In this document: positions 16,872 through 24,265 of the stretch, piece by piece | How the letters are laid out: each line of letters begins with the position of its first letter | How positions within the stretch are numbered: position 1 is the first letter of the stretch | Assembly (NCBI GenBank): GCA_025041175.1 | Contig: JAKCFJ010000001.1 | Coordinates: 2,063,526-2,127,525, forward strand | Source: Halobacteriales archaeon YIM A00010 | GTDB lineage: Archaea; Halobacteriota; Halobacteria; Halobacteriales; Haloarculaceae | Direction of reading: 5' to 3' | DNA: 64,000 bases | Position numbers and translations under genes: made by a program | The notes under the pieces: generated by a model | Told to the model about the DNA's origin: nothing | The model's database searches: none | The model's input: only the letters and a program-made list of their open reading frames with translations

Positions 16872-16964
16872 ATGGAAGAACCAATACAAACGTCGATCGG
16901 GGCGATCACCGCTGAGCATTTCAGACCAGACTTCGACGTGACGACGCTCCCATATCGGGACTGA
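16872..16964 (+). pseudogene. Possible remnant of a PIN-type toxin C-terminus
   Basis: A 30-codon frame starts 3 bp after the antitoxin-like gene and ends at 16964. Its middle, SIGAITAEHFRPDFDVTTLPY, resembles the last strand of PIN-domain toxins (ITxxxDF...V...Y), while the catalytic core with its first Asp residues is absent. I read it as an internally deleted vapC-like gene. The assignment rests on a short pattern and the genomic position. Confidence 0.35.
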
Positions 16965-16972
16965 GAACACCA

Positions 16973-17548
16973 TCACACCAGCCGTTCGATCGCTCGTTCG
17001 ACGCTGTCGACGACCTCGTCGGGCGATCGGTCGGCGTCGATGCGGACGAAGCGTTCGGGTTCGTCGTCGATGAGCCGTTCGTAGTTCGCCCGAACGGCTT
17101 CGAGGTGGTCGGCCTGCTCGAACTTGTCGTTCGCGCCGGCGCGTTCGGCTCCGTTCTCCGGTGAGATATCGAGGTAGATCGTCGCATTGGGCGGGCGCGT
17201 GAACGGCTGGTGGATTTCCTGAACGTACTCCAGCGGTCGGGGGACGACGCCCGCCAAGCTCGCTCCTTGGTAGGCGTACCGGGAGTCGGCGTAGCGATCG
17301 GAAATGACGAGTTCGCCCCGGTCGAGCGCCGGGCGGACCACCCGCTCTAGGTGGTCGGCGTGGTCGGCCGTGTACAAAAACAGCTCAGCGAGCGGGTCGG
17401 CGTCGACGTCGGCGAGCGACTGGCGGACGCACTCCCCATACCACGAATCAGTCGGCTCCTTGGTGAACACGGCGTCGACGCTGTCCCGAAGCGCGTCCCA
17501 CACCGTGGTCTTGCCGGCCCCGTCGATCCCTTCGAGCGTGATGAGCAT
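16973..17548 (-). CDS. tmk: Thymidylate kinase
   Basis: The 191-residue enzyme has the P-loop GIDGAGKTT at residue 7, the base-binding DRY motif within [14 protein letters not shown] near 81, and the LID region near 140. It phosphorylates dTMP to dTDP in DNA precursor synthesis. The start ATG at 17548 lies 25 bases from the edge of a MITE whose terminal TATTACT faces the gene at the right distance for a TATA box. Length is normal for the family (about 200). Confidence 0.95.
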   Translation of the reverse strand: MLITLEGIDGAGKTTVWDALRDSVDAVFTKEPTDSWYGECVRQSLADVDADPLAELFLYTADHADHLERVVRPALDRGELVISDRYADSRYAYQGASLAGVVPRPLEYVQEIHQPFTRPPNATIYLDISPENGAERAGANDKFEQADHLEAVRANYERLIDDEPERFVRIDADRSPDEVVDSVERAIERLV

Positions 17549-17572
17549 ACACGGGGTTTGGGAGCCGGATAG

Positions 17573-17677
17573 TAATACTGTCGGACAGAGTCACGTACGG
17601 ATTGAGACGGAATATCCAGCTGCTGTCTGTCGGTTCACCAGTATCTGATATTCAATCACCTCTGTCCGACAGTATAA
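17573..17677 (-). mobile_element. MITE family 1, copy between tmk and an epimerase-like gene
   Basis: The 105-bp element has ends AATACTGTCGGACAGAG and CTCTGTCCGACAGTATAA-like inverse (terminal repeat about 17 bp), and an internal palindrome around CAGCTGCTG. It is in the opposite orientation to the copy at 6304 and nearly the same length. It occupies the whole divergent promoter region, with 24 bp to the tmk start and 58 bp to the next start. No target-site duplication beyond TA/T bases can be recognised by eye. Confidence 0.88.
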
Positions 17678-17735
17678 GCTGTCGGGATCCGTTCTGGGCA
17701 GTAGGTTTACGGCTTTCTCGGATGAACAGAACCAC

Positions 17736-18653
17736 ATGAACGTACTCGCCGTCGGCGGGAGCGGGTTCATCGGCACCGCGCTGTGTGAGGAACTGCGAGA
17801 CCGTGGCCACGACGTGACGGCGCTTTCGCGCTCTCCGAGCGACTCGGCGGTTCCGGAGGGCGTCGAAACGGCGGTAGGCGACGTCACGGCGTACGATTCG
17901 ATCGCTTCCGCGTTCGAGGGGATGGACTGTGTGGTGAACCTGGTGGCGCTGTCGCCGTTGTTCAAACCGAGCGGCGGCGACGAACAACACTTCGAAGTTC
18001 ACCTGGGTGGCACCGAGAACGTCGTGGAGGCTGCGGGCGAGCACGGTGTCGGACGGATCGTTCAGATGAGCGCGCTCGGGGCCGATCCCCACGGGGAGAC
18101 CGCGTACATCAAATCGAAAGGACAGGCCGAGATCGGTGTCCGGAACGCCGATACGGAACACGTCGTTATCCGTCCCTCGATCGTGTTCGGGGAGGGTGGG
18201 GAGTTCGTCTCGTTCACAGAAACGCTCACGACGCCCGTGGTGACCGGACTGCCAGGCGGCGGAACGACGCGGTTTCAGCCCATCTGGGTCGGTGATCTCG
18301 CCGGGATGCTCGCGGACGCGGTCGAAGACGACGCATACTCCGACGCCACCTACGAACTCGCCGGTCCGGAGGTGCTGTCGCTCGCTGACGTGACGAAGCT
18401 CGTCGCCCGGTCGAACGGCCGCTCGGTTTCGATCGTTCCGATCCCGATGGCGCTCGTCACGGCCGGTCTCTCGCTCGTCGATCCGATCCCGGGCGCGCCG
18501 ATGGGCTCCGATCAGGCCAGATCGTTGAAGATGGACAACACCACCGACGAAAACGACATCGAGGCGTTCGGGGTCGCGCCCAGAGAGCTGCGAACGCTCG
18601 AGTCGTATCTCGGTCTCTCGACTCCGGGAGAGTCAAATAGCCCCACCGGATAG
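17736..18653 (+). CDS. NDUFA9-like NAD(P)-dependent epimerase/dehydratase
   Basis: The 305-residue protein starts with the atypical SDR dinucleotide site VGGSGFIGTALCEEL, has the aspartate-ended strand (VGDVTAYDSI), and an YIKSK motif around residue 127 in place of YxxxK. This matches the complex I NDUFA9 subfamily, in which the fold binds NADPH without a known reaction. It may act as an assembly or redox-sensing factor. It is followed after 8 bp by a helicase gene on the same strand, so the two may be co-transcribed. Confidence 0.85.
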   Translation: MNVLAVGGSGFIGTALCEELRDRGHDVTALSRSPSDSAVPEGVETAVGDVTAYDSIASAFEGMDCVVNLVALSPLFKPSGGDEQHFEVHLGGTENVVEAAGEHGVGRIVQMSALGADPHGETAYIKSKGQAEIGVRNADTEHVVIRPSIVFGEGGEFVSFTETLTTPVVTGLPGGGTTRFQPIWVGDLAGMLADAVEDDAYSDATYELAGPEVLSLADVTKLVARSNGRSVSIVPIPMALVTAGLSLVDPIPGAPMGSDQARSLKMDNTTDENDIEAFGVAPRELRTLESYLGLSTPGESNSPTG

Positions 18654-18661
18654 GACCATTC

Positions 18662-20695
18662 GTGTCACAGCAGGTTTCGGCAGTCGATACCCTGTTTCTT
18701 CACGAGCGGTCCGAGGACTTCACTGTCGTCGTCAACCGCAACGGTGAGCGGCTCTTTCAGGCGATCCTCGAGCTGAAAGGGACCGACGCCGGTCCTCGTC
18801 CCGCCCGATTCCGCGTCCAACAGGGGTCGGACGAGGATCTCCGGCAACCGGAGGAATTCGTCGACATCGCCCGGCGGGCCTCGCGCATCCGCATCTCCGA
18901 ACAGACCTCGCGCGATGGACGGAACCGACTCCACTCGATGCTCTCGGGCTACCAGCTGGATGGGAAGGTCGTCCGGACGTGTCGGCGGTGTGCGAACGCG
19001 GGCCGGTACTCGCCGCTGACGAGCGACACAGCAATCGAAGCCGACAACGAACACGTCTGTCTAGACTGTGCGAAACGCGAACTCGAAACCGAACTCAACT
19101 ACCGGAACCTCCAGTCGGGGGCCCGCGAGCGCCTCGAAGAGCTGCTGGTCGAAATCGGCGATCTCGACCGCATCGTGAACCTCCTACAAGGGCAGTTGGA
19201 TCCCGACCTCACCAAGTTCGACGAGATCAGCGCTACGGTGGACGCGGTCGATCCCGTTCCGACCGACGCGCTCGATCTCCACCCCGATCTCTCGGAACTG
19301 CTCACCGAGCAGTTCGATCAGCTCCTGCCGGTCCAGAGCCTCGCGGTGGGAAACGGTGTTCTCTCGGGACGCGATCAGCTCGTCGTCAGCGCTACGGCGA
19401 CGGGAAAGACGCTAGTCGGTGAACTCGCCGGAATCGACAGGATCCTTTCTGGAGGGGGGAAGATGCTCTTTCTCGTGCCGCTGGTCGCGTTGGCCAACCA
19501 GAAACACGAGCAGTTCACGGACACGTACGGCCACCTCGTGGACGTGACGATCCGGGTCGGCGCGAGCCGGATCCGGGACACCGGCGCATCGTTTCACTCG
19601 GATGCGGACGTGATCGTCGGCACCTACGAGGGGATCGACCACGCGCTCCGCACCGGGAAGGATCTCGGTGACATCGGCACCGTCGTCATCGATGAGGTCC
19701 ACACGCTCGGGGAGACCGACCGCGGACACCGACTCGACGGACTCATCTCACGGCTGAAACACCGGTGTGAGCAGGCCGCGACGGACACCCAGTGGGTGTA
19801 TCTCTCCGCGACCGTCGGCAACCCGAGACAGCTCGCTGGCTCGTTGGAGGCGACGCTCATCGAGTTCGAGGAGCGGCCGGTGCCGATCGAGCGCCACGTC
19901 ACCTTCGCCGACGCCCACGAGAAATCACGGATCGAAAACAAGCTCGTGAAACGGGCGTTCGACACGAAATCCTCGAAGGGGTATCGGGGCCAAACCATCG
20001 TCTTCACCAACTCGCGGCGTCGGTGTCACTCGATCAGCCGATCGTTGGAGTATTCCAGCGCGCCGTATCACGCCGGGCTGGATTACAAACGCCGCAAGAC
20101 GGTCGAACGGAAGTTCGCGGATCAGGAGCTTTCCGCCGTGGTCACGACCGCCGCGCTCGCCGCCGGTGTCGACTTTCCGGCCTCCCAGGTCCTCTTCGAC
20201 TCGCTCGCTATGGGCATCGAGTGGCTGTCGGTCCAGGAGTTCAGCCAGATGCTCGGGCGCGCTGGCCGGCCCGACTTCCACGACGAGGGCACCGTCTATC
20301 TCCTCGTCGAACCGGACGGTGTGTACCACAACTCCATGGAGATGACCGAAGACGAGGTGGCGTTCAAACTCCTCAAAGGCGAAATGGAATCGGTCGTCAC
20401 CACCTACGACGAGTCCGCAGCAATCGAGGAGACGCTCGCCAACATCGTCGTCAGTGGCCAGAACGCGAAACGGCTCAACGACCGCATGATCGGCGACGTG
20501 CCCACGAAACACGCGCTCGGCAAGCTCATCGAATACGACTTCATCGACGGAGCGACTCCGACGGGACTCGGACAGGCAGTCTGTCGGCATTTCCTCGATC
20601 CCAAACAGGCGTTCGTCATGCTCGAGGGCATCCGATCGAGCGACGATCCAGACGACATCGTCGCCGACATCGAACTGCTCGATACAGAAGGGTGA
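18662..20695 (+). CDS. DEAD/DEAH-box helicase of haloarchaeal type
   Basis: The 677-residue protein has an N-terminal extension with a zinc ribbon (CRRCANAG near 106, CLDC near 133), a Walker A variant SATATGKT near 244, the DEVH box near 343, SAT near 382, and motif VI QMLGRAGRPDF near 530, so it is a superfamily 2 helicase related to Hel308/Ski2-type enzymes. The N-terminal extension is a domain seen only in haloarchaea (DUF5814, from memory). The start codon is GTG at 18662. It probably remodels nucleic acid in repair, but the substrate is unknown. Confidence 0.9.
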   Translation: MSQQVSAVDTLFLHERSEDFTVVVNRNGERLFQAILELKGTDAGPRPARFRVQQGSDEDLRQPEEFVDIARRASRIRISEQTSRDGRNRLHSMLSGYQLDGKVVRTCRRCANAGRYSPLTSDTAIEADNEHVCLDCAKRELETELNYRNLQSGARERLEELLVEIGDLDRIVNLLQGQLDPDLTKFDEISATVDAVDPVPTDALDLHPDLSELLTEQFDQLLPVQSLAVGNGVLSGRDQLVVSATATGKTLVGELAGIDRILSGGGKMLFLVPLVALANQKHEQFTDTYGHLVDVTIRVGASRIRDTGASFHSDADVIVGTYEGIDHALRTGKDLGDIGTVVIDEVHTLGETDRGHRLDGLISRLKHRCEQAATDTQWVYLSATVGNPRQLAGSLEATLIEFEERPVPIERHVTFADAHEKSRIENKLVKRAFDTKSSKGYRGQTIVFTNSRRRCHSISRSLEYSSAPYHAGLDYKRRKTVERKFADQELSAVVTTAALAAGVDFPASQVLFDSLAMGIEWLSVQEFSQMLGRAGRPDFHDEGTVYLLVEPDGVYHNSMEMTEDEVAFKLLKGEMESVVTTYDESAAIEETLANIVVSGQNAKRLNDRMIGDVPTKHALGKLIEYDFIDGATPTGLGQAVCRHFLDPKQAFVMLEGIRSSDDPDDIVADIELLDTEG

Positions 20696-20744
20696 ACGGT
20701 CGGATCTACCCAAAACCTGAATATGTGACCATCGTAGAGGTAGT

Positions 20745-21071
20745 ATGAGCACCCAAGCGACTCAGCGACGGGAACGGGCGTTCAGAAAATTCGCCCAGGC
20801 TGCTCAGGAGGCCCTCGGTGGTCAGGTCCACGAAATTATCCTTTATGGAAGCACAGCACGAGGTGAAGCGACTGAACACTCGGATGTAGACATCCTTGTT
20901 GTCCTTGAGACGACAGAAGAAACGAAGCTACTCTATGATCTGGCGTTCGACATCGGTCTCGAACACGGTGTGGTGATCAGCTTCCATCTGAAAACAAAAG
21001 ATAATTTTGAGGCTCGAAAGGAGTTTCCGTTCTTGCAAAACGTGCGCAGGGAGGGCCGAGCGTATGGATGA
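20745..21071 (+). CDS. MntA-type minimal nucleotidyltransferase (antitoxin)
   Basis: The 108-residue protein has the nucleotidyltransferase motif LYGSTARGEATEHSDVDILV at residues 34-53, with GS and DxD residues. Such proteins act as antitoxins that AMPylate a HEPN toxin (HepT/MntA systems). The stop overlaps the start of the downstream HEPN remnant by 8 bp, the usual arrangement. The toxin has been truncated to 21 residues, so this is now an orphan. Base composition is lower in GC than the helicase gene upstream. Confidence 0.85.
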   Translation: MSTQATQRRERAFRKFAQAAQEALGGQVHEIILYGSTARGEATEHSDVDILVVLETTEETKLLYDLAFDIGLEHGVVISFHLKTKDNFEARKEFPFLQNVRREGRAYG

Positions 21072-21129
21072 GTACGCACAGGAAGAGTTCGAACAGGCCG
21101 ACGACACACCGTGCGTCATGCCGCCTTAG
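21064..21129 (+). pseudogene. Truncated HEPN toxin start (HepT-like)
   Basis: The frame overlaps the end of the nucleotidyltransferase gene and reads MDEYAQEEFEQADDTP before stopping. The first 12 residues match the typical start of haloarchaeal HEPN toxins, after which the expected helix with RX4-6H is missing. The remainder up to 21300 is AT-rich and has no gene. I take it as a deletion remnant. Confidence 0.65.
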
Positions 21130-21300
21130 TGATGATTCACAAATTGCAGAACATTTATGATCCAATCCTCTGTAATAGTAGACAAGAGCTGTCTGATGAC
21201 CTCTCCTGAACACTTCTAAACCGGTTGTTGATTGGTTGCGTAGCAGAGGCGAGCCCGGTGGTGAAGAACAAACAGATAAGCAGTAGCAGTAGCTGTATCC

Positions 21301-21870
21301 ATGCCAGGACCGACATTCATCGAATGCGACCGCATTGATTTACAGACAGTCGAAGAAGAAGATATCGAATTCCTTCAACAAGGCGTCAATCATCCGGAGG
21401 TACGTCACCACATCGAAGCTTTCCGAACGCCAATCAACGGTGAACGGTACCGTGAACTGTTCGAGTCGATCGATAGCGACGAGGATGGTGTGACCCTCCT
21501 TGTAGTTCCTCGTGACGGTGAGTATGCCGGCGAGCCGATCGGTTCCGTTCAGCTATACCCCGTTAACAACGCCCGAGGATTTGCCAATCTCGGCGTTTGG
21601 TTCCTGCCCCAAACGTGGGGAAACGGCTACGCGACAGAAGCCAGCGCACACCTCATCGACTATGGCTTTCAACAGATGGGGTTGCACCGAATCTCGGCAG
21701 TTTCAAACAGTCCAAATGAGGCATCGATTTCACTGTGTGAGCGTCTCGGATTCGTCCATGAAGGCACGAGCCGAGAACTGGGATTCGTTGATGGTGAATA
21801 TATCGACCTAGAACGGTATGGCTTGCTCGCTGAGGAGTGGGAGAGCCCGCAAACGGTTCTCGATCGATAG
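21301..21870 (+). CDS. RimJ/RimL-type GNAT acetyltransferase
   Basis: The 189-residue protein has the GNAT core with the acetyl-CoA loop around GNGYATEASAHLIDYGFQQMGLHRI (residues 104 on, PQTWGNGYA) and the NEASISLCERLGFVHEG segment near 140, typical of the RimJ/RimL branch that acetylates N-termini or small amines. It is likely an intact transferred gene: its composition is nearer 52% GC, and it sits between toxin-system debris and a duplicated gene tail. The substrate is unknown. Confidence 0.9.
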   Translation: MPGPTFIECDRIDLQTVEEEDIEFLQQGVNHPEVRHHIEAFRTPINGERYRELFESIDSDEDGVTLLVVPRDGEYAGEPIGSVQLYPVNNARGFANLGVWFLPQTWGNGYATEASAHLIDYGFQQMGLHRISAVSNSPNEASISLCERLGFVHEGTSRELGFVDGEYIDLERYGLLAEEWESPQTVLDR

Positions 21871-21889
21871 GATTCATTCAGGAACCCGC

Positions 21890-22008
21890 TCACGCCAACG
21901 GCGTCCGCTCGACGACGGTGCCGTTCACCGTCGGGTACTGTTCGACGACTTCGTCGCGTCCAACGTCGATATCCCGGATCTTTTCGAGGAGTGACCAGCC
22001 TTTCGGAG
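21890..22008 (-). pseudogene. 3' tail of a radical SAM gene (duplicate of 27057-)
   Basis: The last 69 bases, 21890-21958, match positions 27057-27125 with three differences, including the stop. The translated end EVVEQYPTVNGTVVERTPLA is identical to the intact radical SAM protein. Upstream the frame continues through GWSLLEKIRDIDVGRD, a diverged match to its WWLLEELIEEGDAG. A stop then cuts it. The rest of the gene is missing; further upstream another decayed frame begins that I cannot identify. Confidence 0.75.
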
Positions 22009-22226
22009 TCTACAGCAACTGTTCCATCGTTGTGAGAAACTCTTCAGTTCGATCGAACAGCTCCTCTGTAACCTCTCGAACGGACTCATCCCCGTAGTCC
22101 GCTCGTTCACGGCGTGTTTGTGCGCGTTCGAAAATCCCGTACGCGAGACGCTGCCCGCCGAAGCAGATGGTTGAACCGTCCAAACCCAACGAGCTCCCGA
22201 TTTCGCGTTCCCGGCCCCACGCCGGA

Positions 22227-23108
22227 TCAGTTCGCTTTTGCCTCCTCGACCCACCCGGGTTCTTCGATCTCTGTCTCGTCGGTGGCGTTGAGCCGGTACA
22301 TGCCGGTTCTGGTGTGTGTCTCTCCCTCGCTAGTCGTGTACGTTATTTCGTACTCGGTCGACCGGATCAGACCGTCCGAATCGACCAGCGTCGTCATGTT
22401 GAAATCGTCGACCGTCGATTCGGAGACCATCGGCGGTATCACGTCGATTTTTGACCCGTTTTGTAGCTCCGTCGACTGGTACCGAAACATCGTTTGGCCC
22501 TCGTGGACCACCCGCTCAGAATCGGTGTACTGTACGGAATCGAGCGCGTAGTAGACTGGTCCACTCCTAGCAAGTCTCTTGTTTGTCATGAATTTCATAT
22601 ACGTGTCGAACGAATACCGGTTCGTGCTGTTGTACGTGGGTGTTCCGGTCCGGTTCGACAGATAGAGCGCGTCGTTCGCCTGGTATTCCTCCTCGTGGAG
22701 GATCCGTGTTCCCGAATCAGTGACGGTGGTATTCCAGTGTAGCTGTTTGCTGGATTGGTCGATCCGACCGACGCTTGTGAGCGTTTGACCGGGTTCGAGG
22801 AAGGTCCATTCTTTCGTGCGGGTGAAGCTGTCGTAGGAGTACAGCGCCGAGTAATGCCGTTCGTACGCTTCGAAAAAGTTCTCGACACCGGACTCGTTCC
22901 ACCCCGGCGGGTGATCGATCTCCTTCGGTGTCGAGAGCTGCGTGGTTGTGGTCGGGTCATTCGGCGCTTGGGTCCCTGCCGTGGTCGTCTCGGTTTCTGC
23001 CGTGGTCGTCTCGGTGTCCGTGTCGTCGCCGAACGGTGCCATACCCGAACACCCCGACAGCCCAATCATGACGATCACCAGGAGGATGAACAGTGGGCGG
23101 CGATTCAT
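22227..23108 (-). CDS. Secreted lipoprotein, haloarchaeal family
   Basis: The 293-residue protein has a signal peptide of about 18 residues with the lipobox LSGC, followed by a Thr-rich linker (about 25-60) and a soluble beta-rich domain to the end. It should be anchored outside the cell by a lipid on the Cys. I recognise it only as a haloarchaeal lipoprotein family (DUF7537-like, from memory) with no known function; the fold recalls LolA/LppX-like carriers. The start is unambiguous. The gene is monocistronic. Confidence 0.8.
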   Translation of the reverse strand: MNRRPLFILLVIVMIGLSGCSGMAPFGDDTDTETTTAETETTTAGTQAPNDPTTTTQLSTPKEIDHPPGWNESGVENFFEAYERHYSALYSYDSFTRTKEWTFLEPGQTLTSVGRIDQSSKQLHWNTTVTDSGTRILHEEEYQANDALYLSNRTGTPTYNSTNRYSFDTYMKFMTNKRLARSGPVYYALDSVQYTDSERVVHEGQTMFRYQSTELQNGSKIDVIPPMVSESTVDDFNMTTLVDSDGLIRSTEYEITYTTSEGETHTRTGMYRLNATDETEIEEPGWVEEAKAN

Positions 23109-23321
23109 ACAGTCAAAACAAAAATAACAGACAAGTATCTTTTGTTTCGCTTGTGGAACGGCCGTCTGTTGTGCAGAATCGAGATACCCAGGAACAGCAC
23201 ACTTAGAGGCCTCACAACAATCGAATGCACGAACAGAGCGGCCACGAGTACTGACCGCAAAGAGGGGGTGATCACTGTCTGTCGCCGTTCGTGCACGATT
23301 TCGGTCTCGTTACCGACCGCC

Positions 23322-23957
23322 CTACCCGCCAAACCCGAACAGTATGTATCTAAATATCCATAAAAGGAGCAGTCCAATCCCGAGGAACAACCCGCCGAAA
23401 ATGCTGTAGCCGATCCGTTTCACCCGCAGCGCCACTGACAGCGTGGTGCCGCCGAGGAGCGTGAACGGGAGTGCTAGCCCACCGAAAAGTCCTGCCATGA
23501 AGAGTCGACCATCCAAGCTGCCCTGCCACAGCCCTGGGACGCTCAAGAACACGGGAATCAACCCGAGGATGAGAAACATCAGGCCAAGAGAGACGCGGTA
23601 CCAGACGGTCAGCTCGGCAAAAGTCGGGTCGGTAGGGTCGTACAGCACCGTTGTTTCGTCCCCCGGGCGGGCGGGCATCGGCCGTGCGGCCGTGTAGGTG
23701 GTCGTCTCCACGTCGCGACCCTCGTGCGTGGTGAACTGTACGACAGGATACGAGAGCTGCCCATTCGTGTGCACCGTCATACCACTGATATGAACTTTCC
23801 GTCTGGTACGCAGCTCCGTGACGACGCCGGAGACGCGCTCGGCGCGCCGCCAGAACGACAGAATCGTCCAGAGCCAGTACCCACCGAGCCCACAGAAGAG
23901 GAGCCCAACTATCGCTATTGGCAACTGTGGCCACAGAATCGTCGCAGTGCTGCCCAT
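23322..23957 (-). CDS. DUF3592-type membrane protein
   Basis: The 211-residue protein has one N-terminal membrane helix (about 10-32), an extracytoplasmic beta-rich domain with VVQFTTHEGRDVE and GDETTVLYDPTDP, which are the marks of DUF3592, and three C-terminal helices. The domain function is unknown. The 213 bp between it and the lipoprotein gene hold nothing I can identify. It is read in the same direction as the lipoprotein gene. Confidence 0.75.
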   Translation of the reverse strand: MGSTATILWPQLPIAIVGLLFCGLGGYWLWTILSFWRRAERVSGVVTELRTRRKVHISGMTVHTNGQLSYPVVQFTTHEGRDVETTTYTAARPMPARPGDETTVLYDPTDPTFAELTVWYRVSLGLMFLILGLIPVFLSVPGLWQGSLDGRLFMAGLFGGLALPFTLLGGTTLSVALRVKRIGYSIFGGLFLGIGLLLLWIFRYILFGFGG

Positions 23958-24265
23958 TGCGTCTGTATTCCAGTAAGCACCTACGTGATACTTCCGATAG
24001 AGAGATTGTTGTTGAATGATTGCTTACGACAGCAAAGACATCCACGTCGGACTCCTGCCCCGTGTTTCTCCGCGTGCGGTACTCCCGAAACAGTAGGAGG
24101 CAACTATATCAAGAACAATTGTCTGGATTACGGTGCAACGGGACATCTGCTCGGAGCAGACCAGTGCTTCGCTGACGGTCTCGTGCGTACTCAGTCATGC
24201 CTTATGGGGCGGCAGCGAACGCAAGAGCCGACGTTGTAATGGCACTCCCGTGTACGGTGGCGGAT
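23958..24265. other. Gene-free interval with a possible insertion-sequence end
   Basis: No convincing gene is visible. Around 24094-24133 the sequence resembles 39912-39952 (shared GGAGGCAACTA, then ATCAA and TGGAT at equal spacing), which may be the end of a lost insertion element. The DUF3592 promoter lies at the left end. Confidence 0.4.

Noticed and set aside
23109-23321. Possible small gene between the lipoprotein and DUF3592 genes
   Set aside because: The short frames here have no start signal or recognisable composition.
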